From NCBI GenBank assembly GCA_964444825.1, contig CAYUIS010000205.1, positions 1 through 5,546 of the forward strand: 5,546 nucleotides of DNA. Reading direction: 5' to 3'. Positions 5,520 to 5,546 of this stretch are shown here, piece by piece (positions within the stretch are counted from its first letter, which is position 1; every line of letters starts with the position of its first letter). The DNA comes from CAYUIS01 sp964444825. GTDB lineage: Bacteria > Chloroflexota > Anaerolineae > B4-G1. A model generated the notes under the pieces. It saw only the letters and a list, made by a program, of their open reading frames with translations. It was not told where the DNA came from and made no database searches. A program made the position numbers and the translations under genes.

Positions 5520-5546
5520 TCTAGGTGTGGCTATCTCTTGAATCAG

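Noticed and set aside
1..5546. tRNA, rRNA, CRISPR array, insertion sequence or phage attachment site
   Set aside because: I found no cloverleaf, regularly spaced repeats, transposase-like protein or terminal inverted repeats in the window.

Overview
The window is bacterial chromosomal DNA of moderately high GC content. It holds the 5' end of rpoC on the minus strand, a divergent three-gene operon on the plus strand for handling a sugar (probably an amino sugar), and a convergent minus-strand gene of unknown function. The RpoC N-terminus (CEAIFGPTKDWQCYCGKYK region) and the mix of carbohydrate genes suggest an environmental bacterium, perhaps Chloroflexota (Anaerolineae-like). That placement comes from memory of sequence style and is low confidence.

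Layout: 1-263 (-) is the first 87 codons of the RNA polymerase beta' subunit. 264-497 is a divergent control region. Leftward it carries a near-perfect sigma-70 promoter (TTGACA-16-TATAAT, with an A-tract upstream) and a leader of about 96 nt containing a terminator-like hairpin. Rightward it carries a weaker extended -10 promoter. 498-1577 (+) encodes a GHMP-family small-molecule (sugar) kinase. 1613-3631 (+) encodes a GH20-type beta-N-acetylhexosaminidase-like protein without a signal peptide. 3635-5062 (+) encodes a Gfo/Idh/MocA-family NAD(P)-dependent oxidoreductase. 5063-5168 is a short convergent spacer with no convincing terminator. 5169-5519 (-), possibly continuing beyond the right edge, encodes an unrecognised protein.

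Working model (inference): the three plus-strand genes lie 35 nt and 3 nt apart and are probably co-transcribed. A cytoplasmic GH20 enzyme would release a hexosamine-type sugar from an imported oligosaccharide or glycoconjugate. The GHMP kinase would phosphorylate a sugar, and the Gfo/Idh/MocA enzyme would oxidise or epimerise one. No transporter, deacetylase, isomerase or regulator is visible, so the substrate cannot be fixed.

The most unusual signals are around rpoC. The gene has its own strong promoter and no rpoB upstream. Its leader and first codons contain four arms sharing the complementary heptamers GAAGCGC and GCGCTTC in the order A-B-A-B, so alternative, mutually exclusive hairpins could form around the ribosome binding site and start codon. 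A perfect 11-bp inverted repeat with a 3-nt loop lies inside codons 13-21.
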